Part shown: positions 23,701-31,937 of the stretch, piece by piece
Numbering within the stretch: position 1 is the stretch's first letter
Layout: each line of letters starts with the position of its first letter
Source: a virus
IMG/VR virus record: IMGVR_UViG_3300028197_000061
Location: 1 to 36,354 of that record
Length of the DNA stretch: 36,354 nt
Reading direction: 5' to 3' (one strand)
Translations under genes and position numbers: made by a program
The notes under the pieces: generated by a model
The model's input: only the letters and a program-made list of their open reading frames with translations
What the model was told of the DNA's origin: nothing
Databases searched by the model: none

Positions 23701-26700
23701 AGGAGATACTGGAGATATTACAACTGTAGAAAGTTATACTTCTTTTGACTATGCTACAGAAATTCAATCTATTGATGGTAGTTCTAATAGCGATATTATT
23801 GATGTTCGACCAAGAGTTTCAACTTATACAGTTTCTGAAGGATCACGTTCACCATTAGAATTTGAAGGAAGAACATATAATCAATCTGGTAATTCTGGTG
23901 CAAATATTCTTGCTTCACAGGAAAGTTTAGTATTTGATTTCTCATACTATCTGGGAAGAATTGATAGATTATTCCTCACAAAAGACGGCAAGTTCCAAGT
24001 TGTTTATGGAACTCCTGCAGAAAAACCAGAACCTCCTGTAGGAATTAATGATGCAATGGAGATTGCATCCATCAAGTTACCTCCATACCTGTTTAATACT
24101 GAGCAGGCATCTATTAAATTCTTAGAACATAAGAGATATAGAATGTCTGATATTAAACAACTTGAGAATAGAATTAGAAATCTTGAGTATTACACTTCAC
24201 TATCTCTTCTTGAGTCTAAAACAGAAAGTGCGTTTATCGCAGATTCTGATGGTCTCAATAGATTTAAAAGTGGATTTTTCGTGGACAATTTTAACTCCTT
24301 TAAATCGCAGGAGATGAAATCAACAATTAATAATTCTATTGACAGAAAAAACAAAGAACTCAGACCAAAGCATTATACAAATTCTGTTGATTTAATATTT
24401 GGACCAGTTGAGGGAGTTGACTCATCTACAGACTTTAAATTTAATATTATAGATGGTGAGAATATTTCCAGAAGTAGTGATATTGTCACTCTTAATTATT
24501 CTGAGGTCAATTGGTTACAACAAACATTTGCAACCAGATCAGAAACAATTACACCATTTACAGTAAGTTTTTGGCAGGGAACCATTGAACTTACTCCTTC
24601 TTCAGATACTTGGGTTGATACTGTTAGAGTTCAAACTAGAATTATTGAGACTGAGGGTAATTATGCTGCTACAGTTGATTACTATGAAAGAACAAACGAA
24701 TTAGATCCCCAAACTGGATTTATTCCAATTCTCTGGGATTCTTGGGAAACTAATTGGACTGGCGTATTAGATACTGTTGAATCTGAAAGTAGAGCGGCAA
24801 CTGATGCTCTTGCAGAATCTACTAAAAAACTTGATGGAACAACTGGTCCAGGTCAGTGGGTGAGAAGAAACGCTACTACTGTTTCGCAAGAAGAATTTCA
24901 AGAAACATTTGATCTTGGAACAGAATCTAGAGGTGGAACAAGAACTATTGTTCATGAGGAATATGAAAAGAATTCTATCAATGATAGAACTGTGAGTAGA
25001 GATCTAGTTCCATTTATGAGATCTAGAAATATTGAATTTAATTCAAGAAAATTAAAACCAGGAACTGAAGTTTATCCATACTTTGATGGAGTAGATGTTT
25101 CTAGGTATTGTACTCCAAAACTCATTGAAATTACAATGACCTCGGGTACATTTATTGTTGGTGAGAATTTACGAAGTGTTCCTTTGAGGAAAGGTGTTTC
25201 TGCGCCTAAATTCTATGCAAGAATTGCTCAAATTAATCATAAAGAAGGAGAGTATGATTCTGCAACTAGAACTTACGAACAAAACCCATACAACGGCCAA
25301 TTAATTCCTTCCTCATATAATTCTACTTCAACAATATTAAATATTGATACATATTCATTGTCAAATGAAACTCAAGGTGAGTATTATGGTTATATTGAAG
25401 TTGGCACTTTACTTGTTGGAGAAAGTAGTGGTGCTACAGCAACCGTATCTGATTTAAAATTAGTTGTTGATAATCAATCATCACTTATTGGTAGTTTCTA
25501 TATTCCAGAAACAATTACTTCATATCATCCAAGATTTGAATCTGGTATTAGATCATTTACTCTTTCCAGTAGTAATAATAACGATTCTGAAAACGTAACC
25601 ACTATTGCATCGGAATCATACTCTGCTACTGGAATTATTGAAAATGAAGGTTCTGTTAGAAGTATTCGACTTGAAGATAGAAAAGAATTTGAACAGCAGA
25701 CTGTAAGCAAATCTTCTGGCACACAAATTGTAGGAACCAGTGTAGTTAATAGAACCTCTCCAGAGACTATTACTGCTTGGTATGATCCACTTGCACAAAC
25801 GTTTACTGTTGATGATGAAACTGGTATCTTTGTTACGCGATGTGATATTTTCTTTAAAGCAAAGGATGATATGGACATTCCTATCACCTTGCAGATTAGA
25901 ACCGTAGATGGTGGAATTCCTACATCTAAAGTTCTTCCTATGTCAGAAGTAATTTTAGATCCTGATGAGGTTTCAATTTCGACAGACAGTTCAATTGCTA
26001 CATCATTTACCTTCAAGGCACCAATTTATCTTGAAGGTAGAAGAGAATATGCGATTTGCCTTTCTACCAATTCTACAAAATACACTACATTCGTATCACG
26101 AATTGGTCAAGAAGATTTTCTAACAGATACTTTGATTTCCTCTCAACCATTCTTAGGATCACTATTTAAATCTCAAAATGCTTCTGGTTGGGAAGCAAGT
26201 CAGTGGGAAGATCTTAAATTTACACTTTATAGAGCAGAATTTGAAGTTTCTGGTTCTATTGATGTATACAATCCACGTCTATCAGTAGGTAACAAGCAGG
26301 TTCCAAATTTGTTGCCAAATTCTATAGAATTAAAGTCAAGAAAACTTAAAATTGTTCTTAATGCGCCAGATGATACTAATAATGATTATAGATTAGGAAA
26401 CACTTTCCAACAGGTGGGCACTAATGCTACAGGCAATTTAGTTGGTGCCGGTGGTTCTGCAACAGGGCAATTAACAGTATCCAATGGAGGTCTTGGGTAT
26501 ATTCCTTCAACTGGTGCTGAGACGCGGGCCATAGTTTTAACTACATTATCTGGAAATGGTAGTGGTGCTAGTGCCAATATTACTTTTCAAAATGGAGTTG
26601 CTATTGGTGCAACAATTGCGACTGATATTGGTGGTAGCGCGTACCAAGTAGGAGATGTTCTTAGTATTTCTAGTGATAATGTTGGAAGAGATTTGAGATT

Positions 26701-28255
26701 GACCCTTACCGGAGTTGCTGCCACAAATACTTTGATATTAGATAATGTAATTGGTGATTTTGTTGCAAATAGTAGTAATGGAATTACATACGTTTCCAGT
26801 GATACGACAGTTGGTTTTACCACATTTGCTATTAGTAACGTTGCTGGAGTTGCATATCCAACTGCAATAACACCATTTACTGATGATTCTGATGGAAGAC
26901 ACATCAAAGTTAATCATTTAAATCATGGTATGTATTTTGATGACAATAGAGTTGAGATATCAGGTATTGAATCTGATATAGTCCCAACTAGACTTTCAGT
27001 TGCATACGCCGCAGGTTCAACAGCAGCACTTTCAGTAGAAGATAATGCCAATTTTGGCGAATTTGAGAATTTCCCTGTAGGAAATATAAATCGGGGATAC
27101 TTAAAAATTGGTGACGAAATTATTGAATATACTGCAACTTCTGGTAGTAATACTATTGGAGGAACGATTACTAGAGGTGCAAATAAAGCATCATATCCAA
27201 TTGGTACTTTAGTTTATAAGTATGAATTGTCTGGTATTAATTTGGCTAGAATTAACAAAATTCATGATATGAATGATGTTACTGTTCCAAATCCTATTAC
27301 TTTAGATTCTTATTATATTAAACTTGACACTCAAGAAGTGTTTAATACGAATAATTTAAATCGTAGTATTGAAAGACTTACAGATACCGCGCCTACACTT
27401 TATATAAGAGATACAAAATCTGCTGGTGGATATGGAATTAGAGCATCTCAGAATATTTCCTATGGAATTATAACTCCAATGATCCAGTCTCAAACTGTTC
27501 AGGGTTCTACAATCAGTGCTAAATTTAGATCTACAACAACGGTTGGAATTAGTGGAAACGAAATTCCATTCGTTGATAATGGATTTGAACCTGTTACATT
27601 AAACAAACCCAATTTCCTCTCTACACCAAGAGCAATATTCTCTAAAGTTAATGAAGATTTAAAACTTACTAATGTTCCTGGTAATAAGTCTATGACTCTT
27701 AGACTTTTCCTCAATACTGTTGATACAAGAGTAAGTCCTGTAATTGATTCTCAAAGAATGAATACTATTCTTTCTACAAATAGAATTAATAATCCAATAT
27801 CAAATTATATCACAGACCCTAGAGTAAATGGTATTGATTCTGATCCTTCAGCATTCCAATATATTTCAAGGGAACTTTCGCTAGAAAATTCTGCAACTTC
27901 ACTGAAAATTGATCTTAATGCATATATTAATACATTCTCTGATATCAGAGCATTCTATTGCATAGGTAATGAACCAACGTCAACCCCAATTTTCACAGCA
28001 TTCCCAGGATTCTCAAACCTTAAGTCGAATGGAAATATCATTAATCTAAAAGATAATGATGGACATCCAGATGTTGAGATTCAAAAGACGAATGTTCTTA
28101 ATTTTGATAGCAATAGTCTTGAGTATAAAGAATATACATTCACAATGGATAATCTGGAACCATTCAGATACTATAGAATTAAACTTGTAATGAGTTCTAC
28201 TAATCAAATTTATGTTCCTAGAGTTAAAGACCTTAGAGTTATTGCACTAGCATAA
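20741..28255 (+). CDS. DUF4815-type giant baseplate/fibre protein (2504 aa), gp9/gp10 position
   Basis: The N-terminus (NVSPYFDDYDPSSDFHKVLF, GYPVQARELTNLQSILQNQI, HFFKEGSKVIPG) is typical of the DUF4815 proteins of marine T4-like phages. Later landmarks are LWDSWETNWTG (about 1330), KLKPGTEVYPYFDGVDVSRYC (about 1435), ITLQIRTVDGGIPTSKVLP (about 1705) and LGSLFKSQNASGWEASQWED (about 1804). A module-rich insert (about 1890-2165) includes NGGLGY and LKIGDEIIEY units. The C-terminal domain contains NFLSTPRAIF, PGNKSMTLRLFL and SDIRAFYCIGN. It occupies the place of T4 genes 9 and 10, so a peripheral wedge, tail-pin or fibre-base role is likely, but I cannot show homology to T4 gp10. AAAGGA lies just before the ATG. 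Its stop overlaps the next start by one base (TAATG). Confidence 0.7.
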   Translation: MPQQTNLNVSPYFDDYDPSSDFHKVLFKPGYPVQARELTNLQSILQNQIEKFGQHFFKEGSKVIPGNTGYTQLYYNVQLNNTYQGVPVSAYADQLVGLKITGQNSGVTAVVDSVLLPTDSANGNLTLYVNYINSNTANNLSQEFFDNEELVCSAAINSSLLGNSTIPANSPFAVTIPQNASSIGSAFQIQQGVYFIRGNFIQVDTETLILDQYSNRPNYRIGLQIREEIITSDLDQTLNDNSQGFNNYSAPGADRLKISVSLFKKPLDDFDDNNFIELAVIEDGIIRSQIKNTKAGSNQVFREDLMDTLAQRTFEQSGHYVVKPFDVSVFNSLNNNLGNNGLFAGGEFTYGGSLASDDLAIFKISSGKAYVKGYEIETSTPTFIDVEKPRTTNDVNAESLSYNTGSTIKLNRVFRTPAPGIGIGNTYVVSLRDQRCGSNQNTAPGTEVGLARVYDFRLESGSYSADNASTNEWGLSLFDVQPFTKLTLNQAHTLTVPTFVKGANSGATAFLRDAVTASTALTLYERNGSFIENESLIFNGNQDGRIAIAITEKSIADVRSVFATENRLVGINTFAGDVIQTRSFNVGVGQVSAAGNIESSNPRFLDNVKVSDLITYSDLATSTDKIMVKVTAVNASSITVEGVQTVAGIVNGNLPGSGSINVSDMDIVRTSLDKSSDNTLYTKLTKQNVATIDLDESSITIRKVFDVNILANGTIDTGTPMDAGDREVFLPFAANRYSLIRTDTGETIELTENKMSFNAPSSRILNIFNIAGGAGAAKLVATLRKSKPRSKVKNKININSLIVDKSKLEGSGIGTTTLNNGLEHGNYPFGTRVEDEIISINSPDVLEIHGVFESSGTESPSAPKMTFSSVSSQTSTTQDIVNGEILIGQTSGSIAVCVEKPDNLSVSFITKNQIDFIEGETVIFQDSLVEGIISIIVEGSFNISSNYTFSTGQRKTVYGHSSLRRRSSASAPTKKIVTYFASAKYDTGDTGDITTVESYTSFDYATEIQSIDGSSNSDIIDVRPRVSTYTVSEGSRSPLEFEGRTYNQSGNSGANILASQESLVFDFSYYLGRIDRLFLTKDGKFQVVYGTPAEKPEPPVGINDAMEIASIKLPPYLFNTEQASIKFLEHKRYRMSDIKQLENRIRNLEYYTSLSLLESKTESAFIADSDGLNRFKSGFFVDNFNSFKSQEMKSTINNSIDRKNKELRPKHYTNSVDLIFGPVEGVDSSTDFKFNIIDGENISRSSDIVTLNYSEVNWLQQTFATRSETITPFTVSFWQGTIELTPSSDTWVDTVRVQTRIIETEGNYAATVDYYERTNELDPQTGFIPILWDSWETNWTGVLDTVESESRAATDALAESTKKLDGTTGPGQWVRRNATTVSQEEFQETFDLGTESRGGTRTIVHEEYEKNSINDRTVSRDLVPFMRSRNIEFNSRKLKPGTEVYPYFDGVDVSRYCTPKLIEITMTSGTFIVGENLRSVPLRKGVSAPKFYARIAQINHKEGEYDSATRTYEQNPYNGQLIPSSYNSTSTILNIDTYSLSNETQGEYYGYIEVGTLLVGESSGATATVSDLKLVVDNQSSLIGSFYIPETITSYHPRFESGIRSFTLSSSNNNDSENVTTIASESYSATGIIENEGSVRSIRLEDRKEFEQQTVSKSSGTQIVGTSVVNRTSPETITAWYDPLAQTFTVDDETGIFVTRCDIFFKAKDDMDIPITLQIRTVDGGIPTSKVLPMSEVILDPDEVSISTDSSIATSFTFKAPIYLEGRREYAICLSTNSTKYTTFVSRIGQEDFLTDTLISSQPFLGSLFKSQNASGWEASQWEDLKFTLYRAEFEVSGSIDVYNPRLSVGNKQVPNLLPNSIELKSRKLKIVLNAPDDTNNDYRLGNTFQQVGTNATGNLVGAGGSATGQLTVSNGGLGYIPSTGAETRAIVLTTLSGNGSGASANITFQNGVAIGATIATDIGGSAYQVGDVLSISSDNVGRDLRLTLTGVAATNTLILDNVIGDFVANSSNGITYVSSDTTVGFTTFAISNVAGVAYPTAITPFTDDSDGRHIKVNHLNHGMYFDDNRVEISGIESDIVPTRLSVAYAAGSTAALSVEDNANFGEFENFPVGNINRGYLKIGDEIIEYTATSGSNTIGGTITRGANKASYPIGTLVYKYELSGINLARINKIHDMNDVTVPNPITLDSYYIKLDTQEVFNTNNLNRSIERLTDTAPTLYIRDTKSAGGYGIRASQNISYGIITPMIQSQTVQGSTISAKFRSTTTVGISGNEIPFVDNGFEPVTLNKPNFLSTPRAIFSKVNEDLKLTNVPGNKSMTLRLFLNTVDTRVSPVIDSQRMNTILSTNRINNPISNYITDPRVNGIDSDPSAFQYISRELSLENSATSLKIDLNAYINTFSDIRAFYCIGNEPTSTPIFTAFPGFSNLKSNGNIINLKDNDGHPDVEIQKTNVLNFDSNSLEYKEYTFTMDNLEPFRYYRIKLVMSSTNQIYVPRVKDLRVIALA

Positions 28256-28482
28256 TGGATTATCACGGAGTAGAGGGTCACTCAAATCTTTTGAGAGACC
28301 CTGACAATGATTCAATTGTCAACATTGATTCTATTGGGTATCAAAAATATATTACTAGACGTAAATCTAAAGATATAAAAAATCAAAAGGTACAAAATAT
28401 AGAACAAGAAGTTGCTAATATGAAAGAGGATATTGATGAAATTAAAAACTTACTAAAGGAGTTATTAAATGGACCCAAATGA
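28255..28482 (+). CDS. small coiled-coil protein (75 aa)
   Basis: It starts at an ATG overlapping the preceding stop codon by one base, which indicates translational coupling. The first 40 residues are polar (MDYHGVEGHSNLLRDPDND). From about residue 44 (QKVQNIEQEVANMKEDIDEIKNLLKELL) the heptad spacing of hydrophobic residues predicts a coiled coil. Such short coiled-coil proteins commonly trail the large wedge gene in cyanophages. It may trimerise and attach to the baseplate or neck, but no function can be assigned. Confidence 0.65.
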   Translation: MDYHGVEGHSNLLRDPDNDSIVNIDSIGYQKYITRRKSKDIKNQKVQNIEQEVANMKEDIDEIKNLLKELLNGPK

Positions 28483-28645
28483 AATAGAACTAAAAAATCT
28501 TTCTAAAAGTTTTGAGTATACAAAACTAGCTGCTGAAATTGATGAGTGTAACGATATTAATAATTTAAAAAATTTGGCAAAGTCTTTCTGTAAACTTTAT
28601 TTTAAGCAGCAAGAAACAATATCAGTTGTAAGAGCAAATTATTAA
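28469..28645 (+). CDS. small helical protein (58 aa) overlapping the previous gene
   Basis: The ATG at 28469 lies 14 bases inside the preceding gene, with AAAGGAG (28455-28461) in front of it as ribosome-binding site. The 58 residues (MDPNEIELKNLSKSFEYTKL ... CKLYFKQQETISVVRANY) are mostly helical, with two Cys and no membrane segment. No family is recognised with certainty. Gene overlap and a good ribosome-binding site support expression from the same message as the 2504-aa protein. It ends directly at the candidate late promoter for gene 13. Confidence 0.65.
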   Translation: MDPNEIELKNLSKSFEYTKLAAEIDECNDINNLKNLAKSFCKLYFKQQETISVVRANY

Positions 28646-28653
28646 GATAAATA
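28646..28653 (+). promoter_or_regulatory. candidate late promoter before gene 13
   Basis: GATAAATA matches 7 of 8 positions of TATAAATA. It begins immediately after the stop codon of the 58-aa gene (28643-28645) and ends 24 bases before the gene 13 start. Confidence 0.55.
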
Positions 28654-28677
28654 TAAACATAGGGAATTTGTGAGTAA

Positions 28678-29520
28678 ATGGCAAAACCATCATCTAGACA
28701 AACTTTAATAGATTACTGTAAGAGGCAGTTAGGAGCGCCTGTATTAGAGATAAACGTTGCTAATGAGCAAATAGACGACCTAGTTGATGATGCCCTCCAA
28801 TACTGGAACGAGAGGCACTATGATGGTGTTGAGAAAATGTATCTTAAACATGCATTTACTCAAGAAGATATTGATAGAGGAAAAGCAAGTGGAACAAGTG
28901 GAGTTGGTATAGTTACTACAAGTAACTCTTCAAATGTACCTGGATTAGGAGCAGTTACTTCTAATTGGTATGAAAATTCAAACTTTATATCTGTTCCAAA
29001 TTCTGTAATTGGAGTTGAAAAGATATTTAAATTTGATAGTAGTACAATATCTAGTGGGATGTTTAGTATTAAATATCAATTATTTTTGAATGACTTATAT
29101 CAATTCAGTTCGGTTGATTTACTTCAGTATTCTATGGTTAAGACTTATCTAGAGGATATTGATTTTTTATTAACTACAGATAAGCAGATTAGATTTAATC
29201 AAAGGATGGATAGATTATATTTGGATATTGATTGGGGATCTCAGGTGGTTGGTGAGTATATTGTATTAGAATGTTGGAGATTATTGGATCCAAACGATTT
29301 TTCAAAAGTATGGAATGATTTCTTTGTTAAAAAATATTTAACTATGCTAATCAAAAAACAGTGGGGTCAAAATCTTATAAAATTCCAAGGAGTTAAACTT
29401 CCTGGTGGTGTAGAACTTAATGGAAGACAAATTTATGATGATGCTGTAAAAGAAATTGATGATTTAATGGAGAAAATGTCCAACACATATGAAATTCCAC
29501 CTTTGGATATGATAGGTTGA
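28678..29520 (+). CDS. 13: neck protein gp13 (head completion)
   Basis: The 280-residue protein (T4 gp13: 309) begins with the conserved LIDYCKRQLGAPVLEINVAN and IDDLVDDALQYWNERHYDG of marine T4-like gp13. It continues through a central region with VIGVEKIFKF, and ends with ...VKEIDDLMEKM...PPLDMIG. gp13 and gp14 form the neck that closes the filled head and joins it to the tail. It is followed after four bases by gene 14, as in T4. Residues 76-100 (SGTSGVGIVTTSNSSN) form a short Ser/Gly/Thr-rich loop, probably an insertion. Confidence 0.92.
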   Translation: MAKPSSRQTLIDYCKRQLGAPVLEINVANEQIDDLVDDALQYWNERHYDGVEKMYLKHAFTQEDIDRGKASGTSGVGIVTTSNSSNVPGLGAVTSNWYENSNFISVPNSVIGVEKIFKFDSSTISSGMFSIKYQLFLNDLYQFSSVDLLQYSMVKTYLEDIDFLLTTDKQIRFNQRMDRLYLDIDWGSQVVGEYIVLECWRLLDPNDFSKVWNDFFVKKYLTMLIKKQWGQNLIKFQGVKLPGGVELNGRQIYDDAVKEIDDLMEKMSNTYEIPPLDMIG

Positions 29521-29524
29521 TATC

Positions 29525-30913
29525 ATGGCATTAAATCCATTTTTTATTCAGGGTACAAGTGGAGAACAAAATCTTGTTCAAGACTTAATAAATGAACAAT
29601 TAAGAATGTATGGGGTTGAGGTATATTACCTTCCTCGTTCTTATCTGACAACAAATACAGTTATAGAAGAAGTTATTCAGTCATCGTTTGAAGACGCATA
29701 TCCTATTGAAGCATATGTCCAAAATTATGAAGGATATGATGATAATAGTACACTTTTATCTAAATTTGGTATACAGTCAACTCAAGAGATGACCTTTATT
29801 ATCTCAAAAGAAAGATTTGAAACTTATATTACTCCGTTAACAGAAGGTAAAGCAAACTTAAAATTAACATCTAGACCCAAAGAAGGTGACATAATCTATA
29901 TGCCCCTTGGCGATAGAATGTTTGAAATTAAATTTGTTGAACATGAAAAACCATTCTATCAATTACAAAAAAATTATGTTTATGAATTAAGATGTGAACT
30001 CTTCCGTTATGAGGATGAGGTTATTGATACTGGTGTAGAAGAGATTGATGATACTTTGGTTGGTAGTGATACTGATGGTATCTCTGAATCTGGTTCTTCC
30101 ACGGTTCTTGGTGGTTCATTAACCATGACATTAGTTGGGACAGCATCAACTGCTACTGCAATTACTGGATTAATCAATGGAGGTATTCGTTCTATTACTG
30201 TAGGAAACCAAGGTGCTTTGTATTCAGTTGCCCCCACAGTTGCTATATCTTCAGCACCTTCAAGTGGAATAACAGGTATTGCCACTGCTATACTTGATAG
30301 ATCTTCCGTTAGTAGTATTAATATTACCAACCCAGGTGCTGGTTACACAGTAACACCAAAGATTATGATATTGAGTAATACTGGAATTGGTGCAACTGCT
30401 TCCACAACTCTTGGTTCTGGTTCTATAGGAATTGTTACTGTTACTAGTGGTGGTGCAGGATATACAACCGCACCGACAATTACCTTTACTGGAATTTCTA
30501 CAGTATCTGCTGCAGCAACAGCAATTATTTCTGCTGCTGGAACTATTACTGCAATTAATATTACTGATGCTGGTATTGGATATACCACAGCACCAACTAT
30601 TACAATAAGTAATCCCACATCTAGTGATGTTGGAACTTTTGTATTTAATGAACTTGTTACTGGTTCTGTAAGTGGAACAAAAGCAAGAGTTAGAACATGG
30701 AATACTAATACTAATGTGCTTGAACTGGGCAATGTTACTGGAAACTTTAAAGCTGGAGAAACTATTGTAGGTTCTATATCTTCCGCTACTCACACAATAT
30801 TCTCAATTAACAATGATCCGGTAGATGATGGATTTGCTCAAAATGCAACTATTGAAACTGAAGCAGATGGAATATTAGATTTTACTGAAAGAAATCCTTT
30901 TGGATTGCCTTAA
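29525..30913 (+). CDS. 14: neck protein gp14 with inserted repeat domain
   Basis: Residues 1-190 read as gp14 of marine T4-like phages (MALNPFFIQGTSGEQNLVQDL, YGVEVYYLPRSY, GDIIYMPLGDRMFEIKFVEH, YELRCELFRYEDE), and residues 432-462 as its C-terminus (ending ADGILDFTERNPFGLP). T4 gp14 has 256 residues; here about 235 extra residues (195-430) lie between the two parts. They hold four ALY/GY-x-x-x-P-x-I units spaced about 40 residues apart (231, 271, 310, 350), then a FNELVTGSVSGTKARVRTW unit (374-392). The insert is rich in Ser, Thr, Gly and Ala and should form beta strands. Neck function is secure; the insert probably projects outward. Confidence 0.9.
   Translation: MALNPFFIQGTSGEQNLVQDLINEQLRMYGVEVYYLPRSYLTTNTVIEEVIQSSFEDAYPIEAYVQNYEGYDDNSTLLSKFGIQSTQEMTFIISKERFETYITPLTEGKANLKLTSRPKEGDIIYMPLGDRMFEIKFVEHEKPFYQLQKNYVYELRCELFRYEDEVIDTGVEEIDDTLVGSDTDGISESGSSTVLGGSLTMTLVGTASTATAITGLINGGIRSITVGNQGALYSVAPTVAISSAPSSGITGIATAILDRSSVSSINITNPGAGYTVTPKIMILSNTGIGATASTTLGSGSIGIVTVTSGGAGYTTAPTITFTGISTVSAAATAIISAAGTITAINITDAGIGYTTAPTITISNPTSSDVGTFVFNELVTGSVSGTKARVRTWNTNTNVLELGNVTGNFKAGETIVGSISSATHTIFSINNDPVDDGFAQNATIETEADGILDFTERNPFGLP
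30212..30607 (+). repeat. four GY-x-x-A-P-T-I repeats inside gene 14
   Basis: The units ALYSVAPTVAI, GAGYTVTPKIMI, GAGYTTAPTITF and GIGYTTAPTITI start at residues 231, 271, 310 and 350, a period of about 40 residues (120 bases). The last two are most alike. Relatives occur in the gp7-like, gp8 and DUF4815-type proteins. Confidence 0.8.
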
Positions 30914-30920
30914 CTAAATA
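30913..30920 (+). promoter_or_regulatory. candidate late promoter before gene 15
   Basis: ACTAAATA is part of TAACTAAATA, identical to the site before gene 8. Its TAA (30911-30913) is the stop codon of gene 14. It ends 21 bases before the ATG at 30942. Confidence 0.5.
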
Positions 30921-30941
30921 TTATTATAGTGAACAAAAGTC

Positions 30942-31931
30942 ATGTTTGAGCATTTTTACCACGAAATCCTAAGAAAAACTATCATATCATTTGGTACGCT
31001 TTTTAATAATATCAATATCCAGAAGAAAGATGCTTCTGATACAGATTTTAGTATGATGAAAATTCCTCTTTCATATGGACCTACCCAGAAGTTTTTGGCA
31101 AGACTTGAGCAGTCTGGAGACTTAAATAAGTCCACTGCAATGTCCTTACCTAGAATGTCTTTTGAGTTCACTGGTCTTACTTATGATTCTTCTCGTAAGG
31201 TTACTTCAACTCAAAAAATTGCAGTAAAAGACCCCAGTACGCAGAAAAAAGTAAATAAAGTTTTTACTCCAGTTCCTTATAATATGCAATTTGAACTTAG
31301 TATTATGTCTAAGATAAATGATGACGCATTGCAAATTGTAGAACAGATTTTACCTTTCTTCCAACCTGCATTTAATCTTAGTGTAGAGTTGATAGATCAA
31401 ATTAAAGAAAAGAGAGATATTCCAATCATTCTAGAAAATATTACAATGCAGGATGATTATGAAGGAGACTATAGCACAAGAAGAGTTCTTCTTTACACTC
31501 TAAGATTTACTGCTAAAACATATCTGTTCGGTCCTGTTACAAGAGTCGAACCAATCAAACAAGCAACTCTTTCTTACTATACTGATAGTGCTGAGAAGAG
31601 AGATCTTGCATATAAAGTTACTCCAAGAGCAGTTAAAGATTATGATAACTCTGTAGTAACTAATCTTTCTGCAGATATTTTATCTAGTGCTACTAGTATT
31701 ACTGTAGATGATGCAAGTAATATTACTGCAGATACATACTTTGAGATTGATAGTGAGTCTGTATATATTAAGAAAGTTACCGGTAATAAAATTACTATCG
31801 ATAGAGCAAGAGATAGTACTATCGCTAAAGATCACGTTAAAGGCACTGCACTTAAATCAATTACACAAGTAGACAATGACCTTATTGAAATCGGAGACGA
31901 TTTTGGATTTGATGGGAATACTTTCTTCTAA
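30942..31931 (+). CDS. 15: proximal tail sheath stabiliser and completion protein gp15
   Basis: The 329-residue protein carries gp15 landmarks: HFYHEILRKTIISFGTLFNNI, IPLSYGPTQKFLARLEQ, LPRMSFEFTGLTYDSSRK, FTPVPYNMQFELSIMSK, and LRFTAKTYLFGPV. In T4, gp15 (272 aa) caps the finished tail tube and sheath and joins the tail to the neck. Residues about 242-305 form an extra module (SATSITVDDASNITADTYFE, then IDSESVYIKKVTG and IDRARDSTIAKDH) like units in the gp7-like and DUF4815-type proteins. The last 20 residues (IEIGDDFGFDGNTFF) return to the family C-terminus. It is followed after six bases by gene 16. Confidence 0.92.
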   Translation: MFEHFYHEILRKTIISFGTLFNNINIQKKDASDTDFSMMKIPLSYGPTQKFLARLEQSGDLNKSTAMSLPRMSFEFTGLTYDSSRKVTSTQKIAVKDPSTQKKVNKVFTPVPYNMQFELSIMSKINDDALQIVEQILPFFQPAFNLSVELIDQIKEKRDIPIILENITMQDDYEGDYSTRRVLLYTLRFTAKTYLFGPVTRVEPIKQATLSYYTDSAEKRDLAYKVTPRAVKDYDNSVVTNLSADILSSATSITVDDASNITADTYFEIDSESVYIKKVTGNKITIDRARDSTIAKDHVKGTALKSITQVDNDLIEIGDDFGFDGNTFF

Positions 31932-31937
31932 TATAAT

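Noticed and set aside
30212-30607. Tandem repeats as a CRISPR-like array
   Set aside because: The repeats are coding, imperfect at DNA level and keep reading frame; there are no spacers of uniform length.
30260-30793. 177-codon minus-strand frame rich in Ser, Cys and Asn
   Set aside because: It is the reverse of the gp14 repeat insert; its apparent repeats are the complement of the GY-x-x-P-T codons.
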